A DNA stretch of 64,000 bases, from assembly GCA_026545765.1 (NCBI GenBank), contig CM048840.1:23626765-23690764 (forward strand), in the 5' to 3' direction. The DNA is from Plantago major. Taxonomy: Eukaryota; Streptophyta; Magnoliopsida; Lamiales; Plantaginaceae. The notes under the pieces were generated by a model. The model made no database searches and was not told the origin of the DNA. It was given only the letters and a program-made list of their open reading frames with translations. Shown here piece after piece: positions 51,563 through 62,722 of this stretch. The translations under genes and the position numbers were made by a program. Position 1 is the first letter of the stretch. Every line of letters starts with the position of its first letter.

Positions 51563-51819
51563 CTCCCTCCATTTCAGAAAAAGTGTTACATTTTGACTTT
51601 AACCGGTCAACTCTCTTCGAGTTTGACCACAAATTACTCATAAACGATAATAGTAAATAATTTAATAAAATCATATAATAAAATTTTAATTACTAAATTT
51701 TCATTATATAATTTTAATAATTTTTTTATTAATATCGTTTAATAGTAAATTGTGGTCAAACGCGGAGACAGTTAACCGCAGAATAGTAAAATATAACACT
51801 TTTTCTAAAATGGAGGAAG
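51563..51819. mobile_element. Stowaway-type MITE
   Basis: About 257 bp, flanked by TA on both sides (51561-51562 and 51820-51821). The left end CTCCCTCCATTTCAGAAAAA and the right end (complement CTTCCTCCATTTTAGAAAAA) are terminal inverted repeats, and the complementarity extends inward (agtttgaccacaaatta against its complement). A degraded relative lies at 11925-12140. Confidence 0.8.
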
Positions 51820-51821
51820 TA

Positions 51822-54635
51822 TTAAACACGTGAATCAAAATTAAACTACAATTTAGACACTATTCATTCAATCCCCCACCCAACTCAGAATTTAAAGTTG
51901 GAGTCAAACACCAATCTGGATGAAAAAACATGCACTAGGTTAGCGGGAAGTAAGATTCCATTTGGTCACATACTCACATGGGATATACTTCAACATTACA
52001 TTGTGTTTTGGGGCTACTAGGCTACTAGTTAGTTATTTCATGTGAAGGTGCTAGTCTGCTAGATCTCCCAACGAATTTAGTTATATCAGAAGTTTTTATG
52101 GATTACCTTAAACCAGCCTAGATCAAATACTATCACGTTTGAATTGTTCAGGTAGTCAAATTGACAAATTTCACAATGTATTTTTTCCCATTTTAGTCTC
52201 TTCCTAATATATAACGATCAAATACATTCTATGTTATATATATAGTTCATGTTTGCGAAGAAATAAAAAAGAATGTAATATATTCATCTCATCTCATACA
52301 TGATAACATCAATATATATTAAATTTAAGGTATACCTTGGTTCATCAATATCACAAGGTGGCTACAACTTTATTTTCAGTAACCCAACTTAATCGACTGA
52401 AGTCGTTTTTATTGTCATGTTAAATGTTAAATGCTCATATTTAAAGAAAAGTTGATGGCAAGTTATGCGAGTCTCGCCTTAACAAGTGCTTGACTCTTTC
52501 GACAAGATAATCGAGTCAAGATCAAACTTCCTTTTGGGCTCGTGAATCTAACAAGTTGAGTCCAACCCCGATAAGCCTCGTTATTTTAGACAATTTTTAA
52601 TACAAGTTCAGACTCAAATTCTTACAAATAATTCAAACTCAAGTTGGAGTTCAACTTTAAACTCGTTTAATTAAGATTGAGCTGGGAGTTCAATTCAACT
52701 TATAAAATACTTAGCTCGACTAAGATCGTAAAGGTAGACAAACAAAAGTATATTGCATGCCATGATGGTACTCTAAATTATATCATGTGTTGGGTTAGTT
52801 TTGGTAAAAAGAAAAAGGCCCACTCCATTTCCATTCCATGTGAAATTAATTAGTAGTAGCTCATCTTGATCAATTATCATGCCCTGCCGCTTTAAATGCT
52901 TCTCCTTTGGTCTGTCGTTTTCTTCTGTACCAGTACCAACTTTACCTCCCAACACCTTACTAAAAATCCTCCTAACTTAACAAACAAGATTTACAGTACT
53001 AGACACTTGCCAAAGCCAAAGCACACCTACCAGAATTTATGTCATTTAAGTCTATGATACTTATCATTCATCAAACGCTACTCTGTTCGAATGTAATACA
53101 ATAACTTTACTCGAACAAAATCATCACTTCCAACTTTAATGGCATTCGACCCCAACATCTCCAGTTACTGCTCAAAACTTGGGCTCCTTAATGACTCCAG
53201 ATCATTCATTATATCCACAATAGTAAAAGTTCTGTACATTATACTATATTTGAAGATGAGTGAGTGTCACATTCATTAGAATTAATATACGCATAGTAAA
53301 AGTTTCATAATTTACCATTAGTAAAAACTGAAGGAAATAGGTAAAGTGCCAAATTGTAGTTTTCCCCAAAGTTAAAAGAAGGAATTCGTTGAGATTCATC
53401 ATTAGATACCCGTTGAAAAAGGTTAGATTAGACAACATTCAGGAAATTAGCATGCCATTATTATGATCCATATATGCCAATAGTACTCTACTTGTAATAC
53501 CTTTGTAATACCTTTAAGTTTGATAGCTTCATGAACTAATAACGCTACTCAAATTAACAAGATGCATCTTAATTTTTAAAATTTATTCATAAGATCTATC
53601 CAGAGTCAAACTCTTGTGTAAATGGAGCCAATCGTAAAGATATCACCCCAAACGTAAGTCACGAAGAACCGTCATTCAAATGATCGAGACTGGATCTAAG
53701 GGGACGAGACGTTACACTATCATAATCTTTCCGGAATTAATGATGATGAAAAGTAGTCATTATTATTTGGAAATGATGATGCTAGCTAATTAAAGTTGCT
53801 ATAATGTTTATATTTTACAGTTGAGTTTATCCATCATCAATCATCATACTTTGGATACCAGTTAGTTAATTAATAGTGTAGAAGTAGTTGCCTGGTATCA
53901 ATTTGACTTGTGTTTTAGTCCCGTTGCGGCTTTTTATGCGTCCAACCGGCCGTGATGGACGGAAACAAACAAATTAACACTATACTATAGGGAGCTACTG
54001 AAGAAAAATACATTATCATTAGATTTTAAAATATTATCAACGTATTTTAATTATTTTGAGAAAGATGTATTTTATATTCACTGTACCAATTTATTTTTTC
54101 TTATTTGACAAAGTTTGTATTCGTTATTGTATTACAGTTCAACTAGGCCGTGTGGATTTATCATCTGATTAAGAGTCATTAATACTTCAGATGTAGCAAG
54201 TAGCAACGCTTGTGAACACACATTTTATTAATTGAGCTAGCTACATCAAAAAACCAATTCAAATTTAATCTTTGTCAGTTGAAAGACAGTTAAAATGATG
54301 ATCATTTCACGCAATTTGTTTTTTTTTTTTAAAGGTAAGAGCTAGTAGCATTTACACTCAAGGAGAAAAGGTTCACCGACAAGTTCAAGTATGAAAAAAA
54401 TATTTGGCCCCTCCATGGATAAGTGATGGTGGAGAAAGAGAATCACTTATTAGTTGTTGACATGGTTACTGACAAGCAAATTCAGAGTTTCGGATTGTTC
54501 ATGGCCCCATTCCCCAATATCTTATTCTTGTATTGTATCCTCTCTAATCTCCAATCATTCCAGCTAATCATCAACTTAATCCGCATGCAAATTAATTGTG
54601 GACACATAGTGTAAATAAATTGCTTCTATAGTTCT
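51822..54635. other. Intergenic, no gene recognised
   Basis: AT-rich DNA. It includes a further TCGAG/ACTCGA motif block at about 52440-52720 and otherwise unassigned sequence. No coding exon was recognised. Confidence 0.5.
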
Positions 54636-55491
54636 GTGTCAACCGGGCCGGGCTCGGGCCGGGCCATGAAAGCCCGGAAAATTAGCGGTCCGGGCCGGGC
54701 TCATTTTTAAGGGGCCGGGCTTTTAGAGAAATATTTAGGCCCAGCCAAGCCCCTAACCCCATTAAAATACGGGCCGGGCCGGGCCTGTAACGGGCCGGTC
54801 CAGGCTTGAAAAAAAACTAAAATTTTAGAACTTTTAGTTTGAGTGTGATTCATTCTTACCCATCTAACACTTACTAAAAATTGTTACGTTTGGGTGGAAT
54901 ATGTGAAGCCGAACCTCCCTCAAATAAATTGTAAATATTTTTTCGTACTTCTCCCTTGTTTCAACGGTATGTTGCTATCGTTTCCCTTATTTCTAATGTC
55001 AAAGAGGTACTTATTAGACCCAACATGAACTCTACTAGCATTTTATATCTAAAACTTAAGTAGAATTACTTATTAAACCAAGTGTACAACTTTTAATGAA
55101 TGTCATACTCGTCAAATTAAAAGAATTCTTTGATCTAACATGAACAAAATGTGCAGTGGTTTAGTCAGTGTTCCCTAATTAGTAAAAGGCGAAGTTTTTT
55201 AATTGTGTCTTAAACTTTTCAAACCCAATTTAAATATGTTGACACAACTAATACATTATGATTCAAGTCAAATACCAACTAATATGCTTACTAAATATGT
55301 CGGGCTTTTCAGACTGGGCTTAAGCGATCCGGGCCGTTCCGGGCCACGGGCTTTTTTGGTCCGGGCCGGGCCATGTAATAGGTGGCCCCTAAAGCCCCAA
55401 ACAAATATTCGGTCCGGGCCTATATTAACAGTAGTCTGCCCCGCTTTTTACTTAAGGACGGACTTTATCTCGACAGGCCCCATTAGCACCT
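54636..55491. mobile_element. Non-autonomous hAT-type element, CCGGGCC-rich ends
   Basis: About 856 bp. Both ends are packed with GGGCCGGGC motifs (54640-54810 and 55310-55440) around an AT-rich centre. The right end is gcacctc, typical of hAT termini, and the left end gtgtcaacc is a weak partner. The flanks atagttct (54628-54635) and ctagttct (55492-55499) match at 7 of 8 bases, consistent with an aged 8-bp duplication. It resembles the element at 8009 in structure. Confidence 0.65.
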
Positions 55492-55499
55492 CTAGTTCT

Positions 55500-56483
55500 A
55501 TTATATTTCCGTTGGTAGTTAGTTATCGTTACCAATGTACTTGAATAAAAGCTAAATTTTAACTAACTGCATTTTATGTTCGTAAATTTCCTTTATTAGA
55601 ATAAATAAAAAAGCATTTTTGTTCATGGTTCAAATAGCTAGTAAAGTTGTAACCTTTTGCTACGAGTTGTTTGGACTCATGATCGAGTCATAAATTCACT
55701 TCACTGGTTAGATAAACTAAAATTATAGTGCAGTGATAAATATATATCGAGGATAACTCATGTAGTCAAGTTAATTAGACAACTGGCTTTTGTTAAGGAG
55801 CTGAATATTCTAGCTTTATCTAATCCATGGAGAGTCTTTGTTAGTGACCAATTGATTAACATACGTGAATAACTTTTGGATGAATAATTGATTAATTAAT
55901 TTGGAAAAAGATAAATTGGCAACATGAAGATCCAAAAAGAAGGAAAGTGATGCTCAAATAAATCCACTATATGAAGTGGTGGAGAGTGGAGACAAGATAT
56001 GTACGGTACGGGGCTACGGGCCACATGCAGTTGGTGAAGAACCTAACTTTTGGCAAGATTTAATGGCATGATTTGTTCAGATTCGTACAACACATAACTC
56101 GTTGGACGGATCCGTTCCATGTGAATTATCATGTTCTTTCCTCCCATCACCTTGTCTACCTAGCTCATGTGTCCTGTTTCGAACCGTACTACCTCAAAGA
56201 ATGGTTGATCCAAGGTTACTCGGTTATTAAATCCTAGAAGTGAGATCAATAACCTTACTCCCGATTTGAATGAGTGATTATCTAAGCACGTTTAATAAAC
56301 TCATAAATTCACTTGACCCGAGTCACGAAGTGGGATGTTTTCCAACCTAAATGCATTGACAATAAATTTACAAATTAGGTTCATACTAAATCATGTAAGC
56401 TAAGACACCTAACACTATATTCACAAGTTCATAGCTGACTAGACCACGATTTGTTAATTCTCGACTATACTCGGTAAAATATA
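55500..56483. other. Intergenic, no gene recognised
   Basis: AT-rich sequence with no recognised exon or transposon end. Confidence 0.5.
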
Positions 56484-56705
56484 CTCCCCCGTCCGGACTT
56501 AAATTCTCGTTGGTCCAGCACAAGTTTTAAGGGAAAAGTAAATAACGTAGCGGAGATAGTGAATACAATATGAGAGACGATGATGAATTACGTATGAGAG
56601 ATGGTGAATAAAGTATGTGAGAGATTTTTCATTTAAAAAATGGAAAATTGAGTTTGAGACATATCAAAATGGAAAACGAGAAGTTGACTTTCTGGACAGA
56701 GGGAG
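56484..56705. mobile_element. Stowaway-type MITE
   Basis: About 222 bp, flanked by TA (56482-56483 and 56706-56707). The left end is CTCCCCCGTCCGGACTTAAA. The right end, complement CTCCCTCTGTCCAGAAAGTC, forms the TIR, and the inner arms ttctcgttggtcc and aaacgagaagttg are partly complementary. Confidence 0.7.
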
Positions 56706-56746
56706 TATACTCTTTTGTATTTAATTATTCGTATACCTTGGTAACG

Positions 56747-56962
56747 AGTTCAGCTCGAGCTCGACTAAAGATCGAACATAAACCTTAATTTGTGATTCGA
56801 ACTCGGCTAAAGATCTAACTTCATGAGCTGAGTTAAAGCTTAAATATTGTGACTCGAGCTCGACTAAACATAGAACCAAATGAGTCGAGTTGAAGCCTAA
56901 TTATTGTGACTCGGACTCGACTAAAGATCGAATCAAATGATTAAGCTTCATTATTGTGACTA
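56747..56962. repeat. Tandem repeat, unit about 55-57 bp, about four copies
   Basis: Four diverged head-to-tail copies of a unit containing ctcgactaaagatcgaac, then atgagtcgagttgaagc and taattattgtgact. Copies differ by substitutions and short indels. It shares TCGAG motifs with the blocks at 51052 and 52440. Confidence 0.6.
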
Positions 56963-57054
56963 GCACAAGCTTGAACTCGAAAATAAACTTGTTTTTGTTA
57001 ATGAGTCAAACTGAGCTTCAACCTCGATTATAGTTTGAGCTTCCCTGAAATATA

Positions 57055-57295
57055 CTCCCTCAATTTCACTAAGAGTTTGGCAATATAATTTGGCAAAAAT
57101 TTTAAAGTATATGAGAAAAAAAATGATTTGTGTTAGACAAAGCAATAAGTAGATTAGAAAGAAAATACATTAAGTATGAAAGAACGTGATGAATTAACAA
57201 GTGGAAATAATGTGTTTTAAAATGAAATTGTAATGCTTTTAGTAAAACACGATAAATGAAAATTTGTAATGTGTTCAGTAAAACATGTAAGGGAG
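57055..57295. mobile_element. Possible degraded Stowaway-like MITE
   Basis: It starts CTCCCTCAATTTCAC after TA and ends AAGGGAG. The inverted repeats beyond CTCCCT are weak and the right-hand TA is lost, so this is tentative. Confidence 0.35.
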
Positions 57296-57517
57296 TTTTG
57301 TCTTAGGCACCCATAGATTGATAAGTTTTGTTTTGCTCATGTGATCAATTCTAAACGTGTTAAGTTGACTACGAATTACATTGTCATGAGATTTGAACTT
57401 ATGATCTAGATGATGTGAAGCTCCCAAAAATTTCTAGTGATGGAGTTGGTCTCTCAAGCGAAAATTTCTTCCTCTCGCATGAGAGCTTAATCCCTCCGTC
57501 CGGAGTTGGTCTTTCCC

Positions 57518-57518
<1 letters not shown>

Positions 57519-57548
<30 letters not shown>
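57519..57548. repeat. (TG)n microsatellite in the LINE 5' UTR
   Basis: A pure TG run of about 30 bp, about 100 bp inside the LINE 5' end. Confidence 0.85.
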
Positions 57549-59138
57549 CTCCACCCTCCCTGTTTTCTTTCCTTCAGCACCATAAAATTTGGTGAGATCT
57601 GCCTAAGCCTTTAATTTTCCGTGTGTGTTGGTAAGGTTGTTTCAGTTTCTGTTCTGTTTGGCTCATCATTTGGTTGCACAATTTGTTTAAGTAATCTTTT
57701 CCTTTAAAAAGCAATCTTTTAAATTTTCAATGAGGATCTTTTGTGGCCATAAGTATGTTATTAGTAGCCGTTGTTATCCCCACAGACCTTTAAACATTTT
57801 GCTTAACCTACTGGTGCTTCGGTGTTTTGTTTTTTTGACTTTTCTGTCGTTTTCACATGTGGCCTTGGTTGAAAAGCGATACATCGATCTCTAAAGTACT
57901 TACCACATTTACACAGTATGCCTACATCATACCAATGGAAGAGATGACTGCTACTGAGTTGAACAAGATGCTTCACTTGACTGTGAACGAAGATAATACA
58001 GTTCAAGTACCGAAAAATGTCTGGCAGGAGAACGAGATAGATTTTAACCTATGTTTGGTTGGTCGAGTGTTGTCTCGCAAATAGGTTCACATTGATTCCT
58101 TGGAAAGGGCACTGGTCAGGGCTTGGCAACTGGCTAAGGGAGTACAGATTACGAAGATTGGAGACACCACTATTGTTCAGATTTGAACATATTGCGGAGA
58201 AGAATCGTGTGTATTGGAGAAGTCTGTGGGCTTTTGACAGGAACTTGGTGATTCTTAGGAAAATTGAAAAGGGACAGGACCCTTTGGAGGTGAATTTGGA
58301 TTACTGTGAATTTTATGTTCATGCGTCAAGATTGCCAATGTCGAGTGTTAATGGAATGCTGGCCAAAATTATTGGAGATGCTATGGGAAATTTTGTTCAC
58401 TTAGATGAGGAGGCAAATAAGGGTATTTCGGCAACTGCTATGCGTTTAAGAGTTGATATTGATATAAGGAAGACATGGTTGCATTTTATGAACCTTGAGG
58501 GACCGAGAAACCAACCTATTCACATCTCTTTCACGTACGAAAAGCTACCGAATTTTTGCTATTTTTGTGGTACGTTGGGTCATTTAGTATGTGATTGCCA
58601 TGAGTGTCTTCATCTTTTTGAGAAGTTAGATTCGATTGATGAGGCCAAACTTGAATATGAAGACTGGCTTCGATACAAGATGAATAATCAGCCGGCGAAA
58701 ATTGTACAAGGTTCTTCGGGTAGGCGTCGTATGCAGGGAGAAGGTTCTTCAGTGAATACGAGGAGGGATAAGGGTATTTTGGGTTTTCCCCCCACCAATT
58801 CAAATTGGTCACAGAATTTGGAGCGGGATTCTCGGGGAAAAATGAATTTTTCAGGAGTTACAGCCAACAGACGTGATGGTGGGAATTATGGTATAGAAGG
58901 AGAGTTACAGGGAAAAGATACTGGAATATCTTTGGAGAAATCTAATGCTATTAATAGTACTGAGAATTTGAATTCCCCAACAGTAATTCCTTATTCTAAG
59001 GAATTAATTATTGTCCCTAATCCTCGTTCCTTTTTTAGTCACAGCCTGGAAATGGAAGTTGACTTTCAGCATACCCAACATTCCTGTAGCCCAAGTCACC
59101 AACCCATTCAGACTAGTCTAACCATTTCTCAGCCCAAC

Positions 59139-60299
59139 CACTACAAGAATTCTGTTGTAACGGGACGGAAAGGGGCGACGGATAAAATCCGTCGCCCCTG
59201 TAGCGACGGATCGCTAATTGGGGCGACGGATTCTATCCGTCGCCCAGTTTGGCGACGGATAAAACTTATCCGTCGCTACAGAGAGACGGATAATTTTATC
59301 CGTCGCTACAGAGCGTTGACCAAAATTTAAAAAAAAAAAAAATTTTAGCGACGGATAGTAGATCTATCCGTCGCTATATAGCCGGAAAATAAAAAAAAAT
59401 AAAAAACGTTAGCGACGGATAGATCTAGATCCATCCGTCGCTAAAAGCCTAAAAAAAAATAATATATCTCCTCCACCACCTCCTTTCCTCCACCACTTCG
59501 CCTCCATTTCTCCTCTCCTCCTCCTCCCACCACCTCCTTTCCTTCCACCACCATCTCCTCCACCACCTCCTTTCCTTCCACCACCTCTCCTCCATTTCTC
59601 CTCTCCTCCTCCTCCACCACCATCTCCACCACCACCACCACCACCTCTCTCCTCCCACCACCACCGCACCACCACCATCTCCACCACCACCACCACCACC
59701 TCTCTCCTCCCACCACCACCGCACCACCACCCTGCCACCACCACCATCTCCTCCACCACCACCACCACCCTGCCACCACCACCACCACCTTTCCTCCTCC
59801 CACCACCACCGCACCACCACCACTGCCACCACCGCACCACCTTTCTCCTCCCACCACCACCGCACCGTACGAATACAAATTGGATACGAATATAAAAATT
59901 CGAATACAAATTAATCCGTATACGAATACAAATCAATATCTCGTATACGAATACAAATTGGATACGAATTAATCCGTATACGAATATAAAAATTCGAATA
60001 CGGATTTTATTTTTTTTAAAAAAAATAGAAATGGGGCGACGGATAGATCTATCCGTCATGCATTAGGCGACAGTGACGGATAGATCTATCCGTCGCCCCA
60101 TTATCAATTTAAAAAAAAAAAAAGGTAAAAAATGGTAATCCGTCGCGAATTGGACGACGGATTATTATCCGTCGCCACAGCTCCAGTGGGGCGACGGAAT
60201 TTCTATCCGTCGCCCGATCCGTCGCCAGAGCTGGGGCGACGGATAGATGGTCCGTAGCGACGGATCTATCCGTCGCTACAGACCAGATTTTATGTAGTG
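59139..60299. mobile_element. Non-autonomous CACTA transposon nested in the LINE
   Basis: A 1,161-bp element with termini CACTACAAGAAT and (inverted) CACTACATAAAA, flanked by a perfect 3-bp duplication AAC (59136-59138 and 60300-60302), as expected for the CACTA (En/Spm) superfamily. Both subterminal regions (59165-59445 and 60030-60285) are crowded with GCGACGGAT and ATCCGTCGC motifs arranged as inverted pairs. The middle holds a CCACC-rich low-complexity tract and a block of gaatacaaat/cgtatacgaa repeats. It has no transposase. Confidence 0.93.
59467..59868. repeat. CCACC/CCTCC low-complexity tract inside the CACTA element
   Basis: A 400-bp pyrimidine-biased array of CCACCA, CCACCT and TCCTCC units. 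It is open in all three minus-strand frames (Gly/Val/Trp/Arg-rich) purely because the composition lacks stop codons. Not treated as a gene. Confidence 0.9.
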
Positions 60300-60699
60300 A
60301 ACACAAGTACAAGCATTCATACAATACTACTATCCCACGCCCAATCCAAATCATTGGACCCCCACCCGGATTCCCTCAACACGGCCCAAAGCTGAACAAT
60401 AACCCAATCTTTACTTTCACACAATCCATCCCATGATCTTCTTTTACCACTCAAACTAACTCTCCTCAGCCCAGTACCCATAACATCACTATCCCAATCA
60501 GCCTAACACAACCAAAGAAACGGGGGCGCCCTGTTGGCTCTCAGTCGGGCTTTAAAAAGTTCGGCCCAAAAGGTGGAAGAAAGAAAGCAGTGAGTCAGGG
60601 GAATGAGGAAGTGAACAAAAAGATGAAGATATGTATTGAGAATGTTGTCGATGAATCTGGACCAGAAGCGGGAGTTGCTATGCAACCCCACCTACACCA

Positions 60700-62139
60700 A
60701 TGAGTTGTTTGTCTTGGAACTGTCAGAGTTTGGGGAACCCTTGGACAGTTCGAACATTATGTGAGTTCATCCGTACTCATAACCCCAGTCTTATATTTCT
60801 TATGGATACTAGATTAGGTAATCCTGGGATTGATAAGATAAAACGGAATTTGAATTTGTTTGGTGTGTGTGTCCCATCTATTGGACAATCAGGAGGTTTG
60901 GCGTTACTATGGAAAAAGGATATGATAGTTGATGTTCAGTCTTTTTCGAGGCATCATATGGACGCAATGATCACAAATGTTGAGGAAGGCGGTGTATGGA
61001 GAATAACGGGCTTCTATGGTGAACCGGACACTAGTAAGAGGGTGACTACTTGGACTTTACTAAAGCATTTGGCCCATTATTCTAATAGTCCTTGGGTAGT
61101 ACTAGGAGACTATAATGAGATTTCCTCAAATTCAGACAAAAGGGGAGGGCCGACAGTTCCGAATTGGCGTCTGCGGAATATGAGAGAAACGATGGCTGAG
61201 TGTGGATTACAGGAGGTCGACTTCAGGGGCTATAAATTTACTTGGTCTAACCATCGAGAAGCTGAGCACTTTACGGAGATCCGCTTGGATAAGGCTTCGG
61301 TAAATTCTGACTGGCAGAATCGATTCCCAACAGCACAGGTAACCCATATCTTCACCTGAAATTTTGATCATTCTAACATTATTCTTCATTTTCGGCTAGT
61401 CAATACTCGTAGATATAGCCACAATCGGAAGCGATTCCGGTTTGAGGCCATGTGGTTGAAGTCTGAGGATTGCGAGAAAGTTATAAAAGAAAATTGGGAT
61501 TCAGATTCATATTTTCTGAATAATATGGAGAAGTGCAGAATTGGCTTGTTGAATTGGGATAGAAACTCATTTGGGTCAGTTAAGAAGAAGATCCGCAATT
61601 TGAAAGCGGAAATGGAGGGGTTACAGTCACAACAGAGTTCGACTGAGGGCAGAGCTCGGTACAAGAATTTGAAAATTCAACTAGAAACGGAACTTGATAG
61701 GGAGGAGATTATGTGGAAGCAGCGGGCAAAAACACAGTGGTTGGCGGAAGGAGATAGGAATACACGGTTCTTTCACTCTCAGGCTACCCATCGGGATCGA
61801 ATTAATGGAATAACTGAGCTGTGCGATGAGAATGACAATATGGTGTCTGATGAGGAGAGTATGAGCACAATTGTGAATGCTTATTTCAGGGGTATGTTCA
61901 CTTCCAGGGGACCTACTGTGGCAGATATTGAAGATGTGGTGAGTACTTTGGAGGTCCGGATGAATCAGCAAATCAATCAGGAGCTCAGCCGCGTGTTTAC
62001 GCCAGACGAGGTGAAGAAACAACTCAGCCCCGAAGATTTCTCTTTTTTCATAGTGTCATGCTGGAGCCTTTGGAGTCACCCAATAAGATTGTACACGAGA
62101 ATGTGGGTTACGATGCACTTGAATCAGTCCAATTTTTGA
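60700..62139 (+). pseudogene. LINE ORF2 endonuclease part, then deletion of the RT core
   Basis: It starts MSCLSWNCQSLGNP, the usual opening of plant L1 ORF2. Apurinic-type endonuclease motifs are visible: the Asn of WNCQSLG, FLMDTRL (the usual Glu is replaced by Asp), GDYNEI, KFTWSNH and RLDKASVN. A premature TGA at 61357-61359 breaks the frame just before the final catalytic Asp-His region (NFDHSNIIL). The same frame continues from 61360 through the linker (WLAEGDRNTRFFH) to EVKKQLS near 62025. The next expected segment (KAPGPDG and the whole RT palm) is absent, and the sequence jumps to CWSLWSH near 62060. Confidence 0.85.
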
Positions 62140-62672
62140 ACAGGTACTTGGTGAATTTTCGAGAATCCCAAACTTTGTTTTCCAGCCCTCGTCCGCCGGA
62201 ACAACATCAACCATGGAGTCCACCAGCCATTGGAGTAATCAAAGTGAATTATGACGCCAGTTTTAGAGGTCCAGAATCTTCGGCAGTAGCAGGTATTGTT
62301 GCGAGGGAAAATACAGGTCGGATATTGGCATGGAAGCGCTGTAGTTTTGCGCATGTCCCAAGTGCAGAGGTCGCAGAGGCACTAGCAGCCAGAAGCGCAG
62401 TACTGTTTGCATATGATCTCGACTACCGACATGTTATTTTCGAAGGCAACTGTTCTAATGTTGTGAAAGAGCTCCAGTGTGTTGATTCATCACTTTCTGT
62501 TATTGGGACCATCACAGATGAAGCCAAATCTCTTGCCTTTTATTTTCATTCTGTTTCTTTTATCTTTGTTAGACGTTCGTCGAATGAGTTAGCTCATCTT
62601 TTAGCAACTCTTGCTGACACAGACTCTTTTGGATTTTCTGAGATTCCCTTTACGAATCTTGATGTAACTTGA
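62090..62672 (+). pseudogene. RNase H domain (RVT_3) at the LINE 3' end
   Basis: One base out of frame with the upstream ORF2 (from NKIVHENV onward). It contains the plant LINE RNase H pattern: VNYDASFRG (first Asp), AEVAEALAARSA (Glu), then FEGNCSNVV, where the usual second Asp (EGDS/EGDC) is Asn, and RRSSNELAHLLA near the end. The stop is at 62670-62672. The loss of the second Asp, together with the frameshift, suggests an inactive enzyme. Confidence 0.8.
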
Positions 62673-62722
62673 TGATTTTATGAATAGATGATATTTTTCT
62701 AAAAAAAAAATCTAGATGATGT

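Larger units (their letters stand above)
57935..60703 (+). pseudogene. LINE ORF1 (Gag-like, DUF4283 and zf-CCHC), broken
   Basis: The likely start is the ATG at 57935 (MEEMTATELNKMLHLT). The first part (to about 58082) ends at an in-frame stop after VGRVLSRK, and the same frame resumes with VHIDSLERALVRAWQLAKG. A frameshift near 58180 moves the rest into the frame of WAFDRNLVIL. A zinc knuckle of the type fused to DUF4283 follows (CYFCGTLGHLVCDC, about 58557-58600). The CACTA insertion at 59139 splits the gene. Beyond it the C-terminal part has an AT-hook core (KKRGRPVG, about 60515-60538) and basic stretches, ending in a TGA at 60701-60703 that overlaps the ORF2 ATG. It is an RNA-binding chaperone in the intact family. 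Confidence 0.8.
57417..62710 (+). mobile_element. Full-span plant L1 LINE with RNase H, defective
   Basis: A 5.3-kb non-LTR retrotransposon flanked by a perfect 12-bp duplication tctagatgatgt (57405-57416 and 62711-62722), with a 10-A tail at 62701-62710. Order: 5' UTR with a (GT)n tract, ORF1 (Gag-like, zinc knuckle, AT-hook), ORF2 with endonuclease, an internal deletion removing the RT core, then an RNase H domain. A CACTA element is nested in ORF1. The long intact target duplication indicates that both true ends are present, so the element was inserted full length and decayed afterwards, or was copied after the deletion. Confidence 0.9.

Noticed and set aside
59409-60059. Long overlapping minus-strand ORFs rich in Gly, Val, Trp and Arg
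   Set aside because: They arise from the CCACC low-complexity tract, which lacks stop codons in all minus frames, and they lie within a non-coding CACTA element.
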